NCBI RefSeq assembly: GCF_013744875.1
Contig: NZ_CP059399.1
Span: forward strand, 5,952,001-6,016,000
Length of the DNA: 64,000 nucleotides
Direction of reading: 5' to 3'
Source of the DNA: Nocardia huaxiensis
Lineage (GTDB): Bacteria > Actinomycetota > Actinomycetes > Mycobacteriales > Mycobacteriaceae
Both the position numbers and the translations under genes were made by a program. The notes beneath the pieces are model-generated. The model saw only the letters and a program-made list of their open reading frames with translations. It did no database searches and was not told where the DNA came from. Positions 17,356-27,206 of this stretch are shown in pieces (the stretch's first letter is position 1; each line of letters begins with the position of its first letter).

Positions 17356-18509
17356 GGGATTCCGTCCTTGTACACGGTCAATGGGGTCAAATGATGGTCG
17401 GTGACGAGCACGTCGGCACGCATGCCGGGGCGCAGCGCGCCGATGCGGTCGGCCAGGCCCAGCAGCCGGGCCGGGGTGGCGGTGGCGGCGGTGACCGCGG
17501 CGGCGAGATCCACTCCGGCATCGAAGACGGTGCGGCGCAGCACATCCGACGCCGACGCCGTGCCACCGGCGATGGAGCCTGCACCGTCGGGCTGGTACAG
17601 GCGCGATACCCCGTCGGTGACCACTACATCCAGGCTGCCCAGGTGATAGCGGCCGTCGGGGCAGCCCGCCGCGGCCATGGCGTCGGTGATGAGGGCCAGG
17701 TTGTCCGCGCCGAGGGTGTCGAACACCATGCGGACGGTCCCGTCGGCGAGATGCACGCCGTCGGCGATGACCTCGGCCACCACATCGCCGCGCCCGGCGG
17801 CGGCCATGGCGGCGGTCAGGAAGTTCGCGTCGCGGTGTGCGAGCTCGGGCATGGCATTGAACAGGTGGGTGATGGACACCCGCCAGCCGCGGCGCATGGC
17901 GTGCACGGAACGCCGATAGTCGGCGACCGTATGGCCCAGGGACAGCACCACATTCGCGGCGGCGAGCACGTCGGCCAGGGCATCGAAGTTGGCGGTTTCC
18001 GGGGCGACGGTCACCGAGACGATGCGCCCGCCCGCGTAGTCGAGCAGCCGGTCCAGCATGGCCGGGTCGCCGGGCAGGATACGGTCCGGATCGTGTGCGC
18101 CCCGGCGGTGTTCGCTGATGAACGGGCCCTCGAGGTGGATGCCCGCGAGCAGGCCGGAATCGATGGCGGGGCCGAGAACGTCTATCCGCTCGCGCAATTC
18201 GGCTTCGGTCGCCGACACCAGCGAGGCCACCAGGGTCGTGGTGCCGCGCCCGCGATGGAAGCTCGCGGCCGCGTCGACACCCGCGAGATCGGTTTCGGGG
18301 AAACCGAATCCGCCGCCGCCGTGGCAGTGCACATCGATGAGGCCGGGCAGGATCACCACCGGTTCGCGGGGCGGCGGCGGCATCTCGCCGATGAATTCCT
18401 TGGCCGGGCCGACATAGTCGAGCAGCGGGCCGTCGAACGACACCACCCCGTCGGCGAGGTCGCCCGCCGCACCGAGGCTGACGACCCTGCCGCGCAGCGT
18501 GATTCTCAA
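17343..18509 (-). CDS. nagA: N-acetylglucosamine-6-phosphate deacetylase
   Basis: Amidohydrolase of 388 aa that deacetylates GlcNAc-6-P. Metal and active-site motifs occur in order: DVHCHGGGGFG (HxH), HLEGPFISEHRRGAHD (Glu), SLGHTVADY (His), ITHLFNAM (His) and LITDAMAAAG (catalytic Asp). The start is an unusual TTG at 18509 that overlaps the ptsI stop (TTGA); no ATG or GTG fits the family N-terminus. Coupling to ptsI is therefore by stop-start overlap. Confidence 0.94.
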   Translation of the reverse strand: MRITLRGRVVSLGAAGDLADGVVSFDGPLLDYVGPAKEFIGEMPPPPREPVVILPGLIDVHCHGGGGFGFPETDLAGVDAAASFHRGRGTTTLVASLVSATEAELRERIDVLGPAIDSGLLAGIHLEGPFISEHRRGAHDPDRILPGDPAMLDRLLDYAGGRIVSVTVAPETANFDALADVLAAANVVLSLGHTVADYRRSVHAMRRGWRVSITHLFNAMPELAHRDANFLTAAMAAAGRGDVVAEVIADGVHLADGTVRMVFDTLGADNLALITDAMAAAGCPDGRYHLGSLDVVVTDGVSRLYQPDGAGSIAGGTASASDVLRRTVFDAGVDLAAAVTAATATPARLLGLADRIGALRPGMRADVLVTDHHLTPLTVYKDGIPWNS

Positions 18510-20149
18510 CTGGCTCGCCCCAGAGCGGTGCGAGCCGCCCGCGCGGCCTCCTCGGCGGTGCCGGCCGTCAGGACGGCGTCGGCGGCGGCACGGCATTGCG
18601 CGAGCGTCACGCCGGCCAGCGCGGCACGCACACCCGCCAGCGAGCGCGGGGCCATGGACAGTGTCTCGACGCCGAGACCGACCAGCACACAGGCGAATTC
18701 GGGATGCGAGGCGGATTCACCGCACACCCCGACCTTGACGCCGTTCGCGGTCGCCCCGTGCACGACCGCGGCAATCGTGGCCGCCAGTGCGGGCTGCCAC
18801 GGATCGTGCAGCGCCGCCAGCGACGACGACATGCGGTCCGCGCCGAACAGATACTGCGACAGGTCATTGGTGCCGATGGAGAAGAAATCCACCTCCGCCC
18901 CCAGATACGCGGAACGGATTGCCGCGGCCGGGATTTCGACCATGATGCCGCGGGTGTCTAGTCCGGCCTCACGGGCCTTGGCGGCGAAGTAGCGCGCCTC
19001 CTCCACGGTCGCGACCATGGGGGCCATCACCTTCACCGTGGCCCCGGTCGACTGCTGGGCGAGCCGAATCGCGGTGAGCTGGTCGAGCAATGTCCCCTCA
19101 TGAACATTGCGCAACCGCAGACCGCGCACACCCAGCGCGGGGTTCTCCTCGTCCGGCAGGTTCAGGAACGGCAGCGGCTTGTCGGATCCGGCATCCAGGG
19201 TCCGCACCGTGATCGGGCGGTCGCCCAGCGCCGCGAAGATCTCCGCGTACTGCTGCGTCTGATCCTCGATGCTGGGCGCCGAATTCCGGCCCAGGAAAAG
19301 GAATTCCGTGCGGAACAGGCCGACACCCTCGGCGCCGAGCTCCACCGCCAGCCGGGCGTCCGCCACACTGCCGACATTGGCGAGCAGCGGGACCGCGTGA
19401 CCGTCTGCGGTGCGGCCCGGACCGGACGGGGCGTCTGCCTGCCGTGCGCGCAGGGCAAGCACTTCCTCGCGACGCTTCGCGTCCGGTGCGATTTCCACTG
19501 TGCCACTGGTGCCATCGAGCACCACCTCGGTGCCCTCGGCGATCTCCACCGCGCCCGGACAGGCCACGACGGCCGGAATACCCAGCGCCTTGGCCAGAAT
19601 CGCGGTGTGCGAGGTGGGACCGCCCGCCACGGTGAGCAATCCGACCACCCGCGCCGGATCCAGCGTGACGGTGTCGGCGGGCGCCAGGTCCTGCGCCGCC
19701 AAGACGAAAGGCGTTGCGCTCTCCGGGATTCCGGGCGGATCCACGCCCAGCAGCTCGGCCACCACACGCTGGCCCACATCCCGCAGGTCCGAGGCGCGTT
19801 CGGCCATCATGCCGCCGAGCGCGGCCAGCTGTTCGGCGAAATGCGCCACGGCCTCGGTGACCGAATGCGCGGTGGGGCCGCCGGCCCGGATGCCCACACG
19901 CACCTGATCCAGCAGCGCCGGATCGGCGGCCAGCGCCGAAGTCATGAACAGAATGTCGGCCGCCGGTCCCGTCGCCTCGCTCGCCTGCGCGGCGTAGCGA
20001 CCGGCGACGGTCTCGAATGCGGCTTCCGCACGGGCGATTTCGACGTCGACATCGCTGCCGGGGGTGTCGTCGGGGCTGGTGACCGGCGCTGCCGCCAGCC
20101 ACTTCACCGCTGCGAGCGCCACTCCGGGAGCGGCGGCGACGCCGCGCAC
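18506..20149 (-). CDS. ptsI: PTS enzyme I (PEP-protein phosphotransferase)
   Basis: Cytosolic enzyme of 547 aa that passes phosphate from PEP to HPr. The phospho-His loop is AGGPTSHTAILAKALGIPA. PEP-domain blocks are GLFRTEFLFLGR, DAGSDKPLPFL and FFSIGTNDLSQYLFGADR, with the active-site Cys in KVGVCGESASHP. GTG 20149 starts right after the ptsH stop; a TTG at 20161 is an alternative. Length is near the usual 550-575. Confidence 0.95.
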   Translation of the reverse strand: MRGVAAAPGVALAAVKWLAAAPVTSPDDTPGSDVDVEIARAEAAFETVAGRYAAQASEATGPAADILFMTSALAADPALLDQVRVGIRAGGPTAHSVTEAVAHFAEQLAALGGMMAERASDLRDVGQRVVAELLGVDPPGIPESATPFVLAAQDLAPADTVTLDPARVVGLLTVAGGPTSHTAILAKALGIPAVVACPGAVEIAEGTEVVLDGTSGTVEIAPDAKRREEVLALRARQADAPSGPGRTADGHAVPLLANVGSVADARLAVELGAEGVGLFRTEFLFLGRNSAPSIEDQTQQYAEIFAALGDRPITVRTLDAGSDKPLPFLNLPDEENPALGVRGLRLRNVHEGTLLDQLTAIRLAQQSTGATVKVMAPMVATVEEARYFAAKAREAGLDTRGIMVEIPAAAIRSAYLGAEVDFFSIGTNDLSQYLFGADRMSSSLAALHDPWQPALAATIAAVVHGATANGVKVGVCGESASHPEFACVLVGLGVETLSMAPRSLAGVRAALAGVTLAQCRAAADAVLTAGTAEEAARAARTALGRAS

Positions 20150-20150
20150 C

Positions 20151-20410
20151 TCACGCGTCAAGATCGGTCTCCAGCAGGGACACCAGCTTGTCGAGCACGG
20201 CCTCGGCGCCGTCCTCGGCGGACAGGGTGACGGTGTCGCCCTGCTGCACACCCAGGGTCATCACCTGCAGCAGGCTGCCGGCGGCCACACCCGGCTTGCC
20301 GTCGATCGAAATGGTCACGGGGACCGGCGATTCGGCGGCGGCCTTGGCGAACAGGGCGGCGGGACGGGCGTGCAGTCCGGTCCTGGAAGCCACGACGGCG
20401 GTGCGGGTGA

Positions 20411-20414
<4 letters not shown>
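20151..20414 (-). CDS. ptsH: PTS phosphocarrier protein HPr
   Basis: 87-aa phosphocarrier. Active His15 is in TGLHARPAALFA, and the regulatory-type serine lies in GSLLQVMTLGV (Ser47). It is placed between EIIC (4-bp ATGA overlap) and enzyme I, so general PTS proteins are embedded in the GlcNAc operon rather than encoded separately. Confidence 0.96.
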
Positions 20415-21652
<1,238 letters not shown>

Positions 21653-21698
21653 AGCGGTCGTCCTCAGTCTGTGAAAGGCGTCACCGACAGGTAAGGTG

Positions 21699-21713
21699 AC
21701 TGGTTATAACCAG
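21699..21713. promoter_or_regulatory. DasR-type operator (dre), copy 1
   Basis: ACTGGTTATAACCAG is a near-perfect dyad matching the ACTGGTCTAGACCAGT-type dre of DasR. It lies between the divergent EIIC and EIIB genes. It is identical to copy 2, with centres 21 bp apart. Confidence 0.8.
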
Positions 21714-21719
21714 AGATAT

Positions 21720-21734
21720 ACTGGTTATAACCAG
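21720..21734. promoter_or_regulatory. DasR-type operator (dre), copy 2
   Basis: A second exact ACTGGTTATAACCAG, 30 bp upstream of the EIIB start. Spacing of two helical turns to copy 1 would let two regulator dimers bind the same DNA face. Confidence 0.8.
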
Positions 21735-21764
21735 TTTTGTCCACTCGACTCGTACGGAGGAATC

Positions 21765-21995
21765 ATGTCAAAAGTCGATCAGATAGTCGCGGGCCTGGGT
21801 GGCACGGACAACATTATCGAGGTCGAAGGCTGCATTACGCGCCTGCGTGTCGAGATCAAGGACTCCGCCAAGGTGGACGAGAAGGCACTCAAGGCCGCGG
21901 GCGCGCACGGTGTTGTCAAGGCGGGTAACGCCGTTCAGGTCGTGGTCGGCCCGACCGCCGACGCGCTGGCCGAAGACATCAACGATCTGCTCTGA
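21765..21995 (+). CDS. nagF: PTS N-acetylglucosamine EIIB component
   Basis: 76-aa stand-alone EIIB. The phosphorylated cysteine is Cys23 in EVEGCITRLRVEIKD. ATG 21765 has GGAGGA 5 nt upstream; an upstream in-frame start would run through the operator and is rejected. It is first in the rightward EIIB-EIIA pair and works with the EIIC encoded divergently. Confidence 0.95.
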   Translation: MSKVDQIVAGLGGTDNIIEVEGCITRLRVEIKDSAKVDEKALKAAGAHGVVKAGNAVQVVVGPTADALAEDINDLL

Positions 21996-22003
21996 GTCCA
22001 TCG

Positions 22004-22453
22004 ATGAGCACCGAGATCCTGGCGCCGCTGCCCGGCCGCGCCATGCCGCTGTCCGAGGTTCCCGACCCGGTCTTCTCCGCCGAAATGGTGGGTTCCGGGG
22101 TCGCGATCGAACCGCTGGACACCGATGAGCAAACAACAGTCGTAGCGCCCATTTCGGGCAGCATCGTGAAGTTGCATCCGCATGCCGCCGTCATCGTCTC
22201 CGAGGCGGGGGTGGGGGTGCTGCTGCACCTGGGCATCGACACGGTCGGCAAGCCGGACCTGTTCGAGGTCAAGGCCGCCGAGGGCGATCACGTGAACGCC
22301 GGCGAACCGCTGATCGTGTTCTCCCCCAATGCCGTTCGCCGCCTGGGCCTGTCGGCCGCGGTGCCGGTGGTGGTGATGGACACCGAACCCGGGGCCGCTC
22401 TGCAGCCGGCCACCGGGTCGGTCGAGACCGGCGCGGTCCTCTTCTCGATCTAG
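22004..22453 (+). CDS. crr: PTS EIIA component (glucose-type)
   Basis: Soluble glucose-family EIIA of 149 aa. The active His75 is in GVGVLLHLGIDTVG and the second conserved His60 in IVKLHPHAAVIV; the N-terminal APLPGRAMPLSEVPDPVFS is the family start. It receives phosphate from HPr and passes it to EIIB. It follows EIIB by 8 bp and overlaps the convergent regulator gene by 4 bp. Confidence 0.95.
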   Translation: MSTEILAPLPGRAMPLSEVPDPVFSAEMVGSGVAIEPLDTDEQTTVVAPISGSIVKLHPHAAVIVSEAGVGVLLHLGIDTVGKPDLFEVKAAEGDHVNAGEPLIVFSPNAVRRLGLSAAVPVVVMDTEPGAALQPATGSVETGAVLFSI

Positions 22454-23172
22454 TCGTTCTGGCTGCCGTCGCCGGCCGATACCGTCATGTAGACCTGGTA
22501 TCGGTCGGCGCGGTACCAGGACTGGCAGTGCTCCACGCAGGTGTCCTTCGAATAGGACATGCGGTCGAAAGCCAGTAGCGGAGAACCGGAATCGGTGCCG
22601 AGCCAGCCCGCGTGACGCTCATCGGCGGCCACGGCGCGCACGGTCTGATCGGCGCGATCGATGGCCACATCGAACTTCGCGGCCAGCAGCGAGTACAGCG
22701 ACTGCGTCAGATCCAGATCCAGCAGGCCCGGCAGCAGATCGGCGCGATACCAGCCGTCGTCGATGGAGATCGGCAGGCCGTCGGCCAGCCGCAGCCGAAC
22801 CAGGTGGTACGCCTTCTGATTCGCACTCAAGCCCAGGGCCGCGCTCGAAGCGGGCGGCGGCACAGTGTGATCGGTGTGCAGCACCACGGTGCTCGGCGTG
22901 CGCCCCAGCCGCCGCATATCCTCGCTGAACGAGGCCATGTGCAGTCGTGAGCGGGCCACGCGCTCGGCGACGAAGGTGCCCTTGCCCGGAATCCGGGTGA
23001 TGACACCCTCGGATTCCAACTGCCCCAGCACTTCTCGCACCGTCATGCGACTGACGCGGTAGTCGTCGCACAGCTGCCGTTCACTGGGCAGCATCTCCCC
23101 CGGTCGCAATTGCGCGCACAGCGTGGTCAGCGCCGAGCGCAGCTGCGCCTGCTTCGTCACGCGCCCCGACAC
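22450..23172 (-). CDS. dasR: GntR/HutC-family regulator, DasR-like
   Basis: 240-aa regulator: N-terminal GntR winged helix (PGEMLPSERQLCDDYRVSRM then TVREVLGQLESEGVITRIPG) and a C-terminal UTRA sensor domain (SKDTCVEHCQSWYRADRYQV). In Streptomyces DasR binds dre sites and is released by GlcN-6-P. Two matching sites lie 0.7 kb away, so it very likely controls this locus. Start is GTG 23172; GTG four codons later is possible. Gene name given by similarity and context. Confidence 0.88.
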   Translation of the reverse strand: MSGRVTKQAQLRSALTTLCAQLRPGEMLPSERQLCDDYRVSRMTVREVLGQLESEGVITRIPGKGTFVAERVARSRLHMASFSEDMRRLGRTPSTVVLHTDHTVPPPASSAALGLSANQKAYHLVRLRLADGLPISIDDGWYRADLLPGLLDLDLTQSLYSLLAAKFDVAIDRADQTVRAVAADERHAGWLGTDSGSPLLAFDRMSYSKDTCVEHCQSWYRADRYQVYMTVSAGDGSQND

Positions 23173-23262
23173 GGCGTCCTCTGGTTGTCGTCCACGCTGT
23201 CCAGTATCACCGCAGCGCCGCGACGGCGGTTCCAGGGGACCGTCGAGCCGGGGCGTCGGCGA

Positions 23263-23613
23263 CTACTTCTCGTTGCGCGCCTTGGGGTATTTCTTCTGCC
23301 CGGCGACCCAGCCGGCCATCTTGGCCCAGTGGCCCTTGGCCGGGGTCACCTTCGAGATCAGCTCACGATCCCACTCGTCGGCCTCGGTCAGGCCATTGAC
23401 GGTCTCGACCAGTGCCTTGGCGGATTCCATATCGTCCACGACGCGGTCGCCCAGGACGCCGTCGGCGCCGACCAGGGTGACACGGACGCCGATACGACCG
23501 ATCTGCTGCAGCACCGCGGTGGCCGAACCACCGTGATCGGCGACGAAACCCTTCACGGAATCGACGACGGACGGCGACAGCTTCACGGATGCCGGGGCGG
23601 CGGTAGCGCTCAT
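23263..23613 (-). CDS. Conserved actinobacterial protein (Rv1455-like position)
   Basis: 116-aa soluble protein, no signal or membrane segment. It is rich in charged residues with a Lys-rich tail (GQKKYPKARNEK) and a likely helical core (DSVKGFVADHGGSATAVLQQ). It occupies the same place beside qor as Rv1455 in M. tuberculosis, and is divergent from qor with 82 bp between starts. No function can be assigned. Start is ATG 23613 (MSATAAPAS); the longer frame overlaps the promoter region. Confidence 0.72.
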   Translation of the reverse strand: MSATAAPASVKLSPSVVDSVKGFVADHGGSATAVLQQIGRIGVRVTLVGADGVLGDRVVDDMESAKALVETVNGLTEADEWDRELISKVTPAKGHWAKMAGWVAGQKKYPKARNEK

Positions 23614-23695
23614 GCCCTGGAGTTTACTCACGGGTAAATCGGAGTCCACGATCCGCCGCACACCTCACAGTCCCGGCGGGTGTACAACAGAGACC

Positions 23696-24661
23696 ATGCG
23701 CGCCATCCAGGTTTCCGAACACGGCGGTCCCGAAGTCCTCCACTACACGGAGGTTCCCGACCCGCAGGTCGGCCCCGGCCAGCTCCTCGTCGAAACCGAG
23801 GCCATCGGCGTCAACTTCATCGACACCTACATCCGCACCGGCCGCTACCCGCAGTCGGTCCCCTACGTTCCCGGTTCCGAGGGCACCGGCGTGATCACCG
23901 AAGTAGGTTCCGGGGTAACAGATTTCGCCGTAGGTGACCGCATCGCCTGGGCGGCGGCTCCCGGCAGCTACGCCGAAAAGGTCGTGGTCCCCGCCGCCGT
24001 GGCCATCCCCGTTCCCGCCGGTGTGGAAGCGCCCGTCGCGGCCTCGATCCTGTTGCAGGGCATGACCGCCCACTACCTGATCGAGTCGATCTACAAGCCC
24101 GAGCCCGGCGAGGCCGTCCTGGTTCACGCCGGCGCGGGCGGCGTGGGCCTGATCCTCACCCAGCTGCTCGCCGCCCGTGACGTCCGAGTGATCACCACCG
24201 TCTCCACCGACGACAAGGAAAAGCTCTCCCGCGACGCCGGCGCCTTCGAGGTCCTCCGCTACACCGACGACATCCCCGCCCGCGTCAAGGAACTCACCGG
24301 CGGCGCAGGTGCGGCCGCGGCCTACGACGGCGTGGGCGCCACCACCTTCGAATCCAGTCTCGCCGCCCTCCGCGTCCGCGGCATGCTCGCCCTCTTCGGC
24401 GGCGCCAGCGGCCCCGTCCCGCCCTTCGACCTGCAACGCCTGAGCACCGCGGGCTCGCTTTTCGTCACCCGCCCCACCCTGGTCCACTACACCCGTGACC
24501 GGGCCGAACTCCTCTGGCGCGCAACCGATATCCTCAACGCCATCGCCGCGGGCACCCTGCACATCCGCATCGGCGCCGCCTTCCCTCTCTCCGAGGCCGA
24601 GCAGGCCCACCGCGATCTCGAATCCCGCAAGACCACCGGCTCGATAGTCCTGCTCCCCTGA
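23696..24661 (+). CDS. qor: NADPH:quinone oxidoreductase (zeta-crystallin type)
   Basis: Zinc-free medium-chain reductase of 321 aa. Motifs: VNFIDTYIRTGRYP, PGSEGTGVITEVGSGVTDF and the nucleotide-binding HAGAGGVGLILTQLLAARD; no structural zinc cysteines. One-electron reduction of quinones with NADPH is the family activity. It corresponds to Rv1454c of M. tuberculosis by position. ATG 23696 begins the family-standard MRAIQVSEHGGPEVL. Confidence 0.93.
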   Translation: MRAIQVSEHGGPEVLHYTEVPDPQVGPGQLLVETEAIGVNFIDTYIRTGRYPQSVPYVPGSEGTGVITEVGSGVTDFAVGDRIAWAAAPGSYAEKVVVPAAVAIPVPAGVEAPVAASILLQGMTAHYLIESIYKPEPGEAVLVHAGAGGVGLILTQLLAARDVRVITTVSTDDKEKLSRDAGAFEVLRYTDDIPARVKELTGGAGAAAAYDGVGATTFESSLAALRVRGMLALFGGASGPVPPFDLQRLSTAGSLFVTRPTLVHYTRDRAELLWRATDILNAIAAGTLHIRIGAAFPLSEAEQAHRDLESRKTTGSIVLLP

Positions 24662-24705
24662 GGGCGCGGCGGTGCCGAATCCCTTGCACCGCTGGGTGAT
24701 ACAGG

Positions 24706-24852
24706 TCAGTCGAGGTCGCGGTAGACGAAACGGGCGAGGGTTTCCACGGCTTCGGCGTCGGTCAGTTCGACGCTGCCCCCGTCCACGGCCTGCAGGAGGC
24801 CGGTGGTGACCTCGATCATGATTTCGGCTACTGGTTCGCCGAACCGGATTCG
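24706..24852 (-). pseudogene. C-terminal remnant of a TetR-type regulator
   Basis: About 48 codons that end at a TGA/TAG-type stop at 24706 and read FGEPVAEIMIEVTTGLLQAV...TLARFVYRDLD, like the last two helices of a TetR ligand domain. Upstream of about 24850 the frame turns into antisense of the neighbouring monooxygenase fragment, so the HTH and most of the protein are missing. Identity as TetR is by pattern only. Confidence 0.5.
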
Positions 24853-24855
24853 CCC

Positions 24856-25272
24856 ATGGACGGTTTCGCATGCCGCCACTGCCGCCATCAGCTCGATCTG
24901 AGCTACTGGAATCTGCCGGCGCAGCATCCGGCCGGCCCGGTGGACGCGCTGCACGCGGGCGACCGCGCGCCCGACGCGCCGCTGCGCGATGGCGCGGGGG
25001 GCACGGTGCGCCTGCACGAGCTGCTGCGCGGCGGACCGCACGCGACGATCCTCGCATTCGGGGGCGACCGCAGCGCCGCCGCGGAACTCGCCGGTCTCGC
25101 GGCCACCGGCGCCACACCTGCCCGAATCGTCACGATCACCGAGCCTGGGAGTGCCGTCCAGCTGGGTGAATTCGCCGACCCGGACGGGCATGCGCACCGT
25201 GCCTACGGGGCCGCCGAGGGCACCCGCGTGGTCATCCGTCCTGACGGATATGTCGGTTTCCTGCGACGATAA
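24856..25272 (+). pseudogene. C-terminal remnant of an FAD-dependent aromatic monooxygenase
   Basis: 138 codons matching only the thioredoxin-like C-terminal domain of PheA/TfdB-type hydroxylases: LDLSYWNLPAQHPAGPV, AGDRAPDAPLRDG, then DPDGHAHRAYGA and VVIRPDGYVGFLRR at the end. The FAD and substrate domains (about 380 residues) are absent. The ATG at 24856 looks accidental. It abuts the TetR remnant; together they are what a deletion inside a divergent regulator/enzyme pair would leave. Confidence 0.7.
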
Positions 25273-25440
25273 CCCGCGAGTAGGCCCGCCCCGGATGCGA
25301 TAGCTCCCGCACCATGGACAATGATCTTGCTGCCGCGCAAGACGATTCGCCGCGACCGATAATGGCAACACCGTAAGGTGGTCGCGGCGACCGTTCGGGC
25401 GGCCGGCAGGTAGAGGCTATCGGTCAGAGGGTGGTTCGGG

Positions 25441-27039
25441 ATGTTGGTGAAGGTCCGCAACGACGACCCGTCGCGGCTGTCGAGCACCGAGCGCACCGTT
25501 GTCAACTGGCTCAAATCGTGGAGCGGGCCGCACGCCGTGCCCGGCATCGCGGTGGTGCAGTGCCAGGACGCCGACGTGGTGGTGTGGACGCCTCAGACCT
25601 GTGTGGTGGTGGGGGTGCACGGGTTCACCGAACGCGTCAACGGCACGCTCACCTGCGCACAGGACGAACCCTGGATGGTCGACGGCGAACCCGCGCCGAT
25701 GGACGGGGACGCCAATCCACTCGAACGCGTGCGGCAGCAGACCGTCGATCTCGCGCATCAGTTGCGCGCCGCACCCGGACGGGAACAGGTGCCGGTGAGC
25801 GGCCTCGTCTTGCTGGTGCCGCAGCTCGGCAGCCGGGTACGGCTCGAAAAGGGTGCGCTGCCACCGGGAATCGATGTGCTCATTGGCGATGGCCCCTCGT
25901 CGCTGCGCGCGTATTTCAAGACCTTGTCCGAGGGCGCGGAGCCGTCGTGGGATGCGGCGCAGGTCGGGCAGTCGCTCGGCGCGCTCGGATTCGCGGCGGC
26001 GGCAAGCTATTCCGATCTGATTGCGGAGGGGTTCCCGCCGCCGGAGTCGGCGCGGAGCGCGCCGCCACCGATGTCGGTCGCGCCGACAGTGGTGGTGCCG
26101 TCGGTGCCCGTGCAGTCGCCCGGCCCGAGCGATACCACCGAGACGGCGGGCAGCAGCGCACCCACGGGTGAGCGGGACGCCGAGTCCGGGCGCGCGGCGT
26201 CCGGCCCCGGAGTCGCGGGGCAGGGCGGGGTCTCGGTGACCGGCGCACCGGAAGCCGACAGCGGTTCCCGCTCCGGCGCAGCGGGATCCGACCGCCCCAC
26301 TCGTGATCAGCCCGCCGCGCGACAAGGTTCACCTGGCTCCGGGCGACCGTCCGCCGCCGGCGCGGCCGTGGCGGGGGCAGGCGCCGCGGCGGCGGCCGCA
26401 GCCGCCTATCGGGCGGTCACGGGAACCGCTGAGCCGCAGCAGGGTTCGGCGGCAGGCGCACCACCGGCCCCAGCTCCTGAAACCGGCCGTCGCTCCGGCC
26501 TATTCGGCGGCCGTACGCCCGAATCGTCCGATACCGAATCGAGCGGGCGCGGCGGCTGGCTCGGGGGACGTCCGTCCTCACCCGTCGCGGGCCCGGAATC
26601 CGGCGGGCGCACCGGCATGTTCGGCGGTCGCTCGTCGGCCCCTGCCCCTGGACCCGAATCCGGTGGTCGCACCGGCTTCTTCGGTGGCCGCCCGTCGAGT
26701 CCTGCCGCAGGTCCGCAGGCCGGTGCGTACGCGAACCCGGCCGCCGGACAGCCACAGCCCGGGGCCCCCGGCTTCCCGGTCTGGCCGGATCAGCGACCGG
26801 GGGTGCGTCCTGCGCGCAGGCGCCGGCCCGACCTGATGATTCTCGCCGGGCTGGTCTTGCTGGCTTTGGTTCTCGCGCTGGCTGTCACCTGTGTCGGCGG
26901 CGGCAGCAGTGTCGACGAGCGGCAGCCGGATCCGCGGCCCGGAACATCGGTCCGGCAGATCGCTCCGACCGCGACGACGGACCCGACCATTCCCAGGACC
27001 ACCATTCCGCCCGCGTGCTTCCCCCTGCAACCGTGCTGA
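25441..27039 (+). CDS. NERD-like domain protein with repeat-rich stalk and C-terminal membrane anchor
   Basis: 532 aa in three parts. Residues 1-170 resemble a NERD fold (LSSTERTVVNWLKSW, DADVVVWTPQTCVVVGVHGF, NPLERVRQQTVDLAHQLRA), but the ExK catalytic pair is replaced by VHG, so nuclease activity is unlikely. Residues about 185-460 are low-complexity Pro/Gly/Ser with SGGRTG-FGG repeats. One helix (DLMILAGLVLLALVLALAV) precedes a short Pro/Thr tail. It has no N-terminal signal, so the NERD-like part is probably cytoplasmic. Function unknown. Confidence 0.7.
   Translation: MLVKVRNDDPSRLSSTERTVVNWLKSWSGPHAVPGIAVVQCQDADVVVWTPQTCVVVGVHGFTERVNGTLTCAQDEPWMVDGEPAPMDGDANPLERVRQQTVDLAHQLRAAPGREQVPVSGLVLLVPQLGSRVRLEKGALPPGIDVLIGDGPSSLRAYFKTLSEGAEPSWDAAQVGQSLGALGFAAAASYSDLIAEGFPPPESARSAPPPMSVAPTVVVPSVPVQSPGPSDTTETAGSSAPTGERDAESGRAASGPGVAGQGGVSVTGAPEADSGSRSGAAGSDRPTRDQPAARQGSPGSGRPSAAGAAVAGAGAAAAAAAAYRAVTGTAEPQQGSAAGAPPAPAPETGRRSGLFGGRTPESSDTESSGRGGWLGGRPSSPVAGPESGGRTGMFGGRSSAPAPGPESGGRTGFFGGRPSSPAAGPQAGAYANPAAGQPQPGAPGFPVWPDQRPGVRPARRRRPDLMILAGLVLLALVLALAVTCVGGGSSVDERQPDPRPGTSVRQIAPTATTDPTIPRTTIPPACFPLQPC
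26485..26720 (+). repeat. Tandem coding repeat (SGGRTG-x-FGGR-x-S units)
   Basis: Four imperfect units of about 20-22 codons encode variants of GRxGxFGGRxSSPxAGPESG inside the NERD-like protein. The central two units are the most alike (GPESGGRTGMFGGR and GPESGGRTGFFGGR). Copy number could vary between strains. Confidence 0.7.
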
Positions 27040-27206
27040 CCATCGGACTCCGCGGCCGGACACCCGGTCCGCCAGGAGATTTTCAGATCTCGCCCGGCAC
27101 ATCATGATCGGCCTCCGAGCACCCCGCCGATGCGTAGACTGCTTGACACTCGGGCTGTCCGAGACAGCCTGAGCCGTCAGTTGTCTCGCTAGCTCGAGGG
27201 GCTCGG

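Noticed and set aside
27143..27171. TTGACA with a nearby GCTGTC-CGA-GACAGC dyad as promoter and operator for the esterase fusion
   Set aside because: No TANNNT occurs at the right distance. The dyad is real, but the promoter call cannot be supported.
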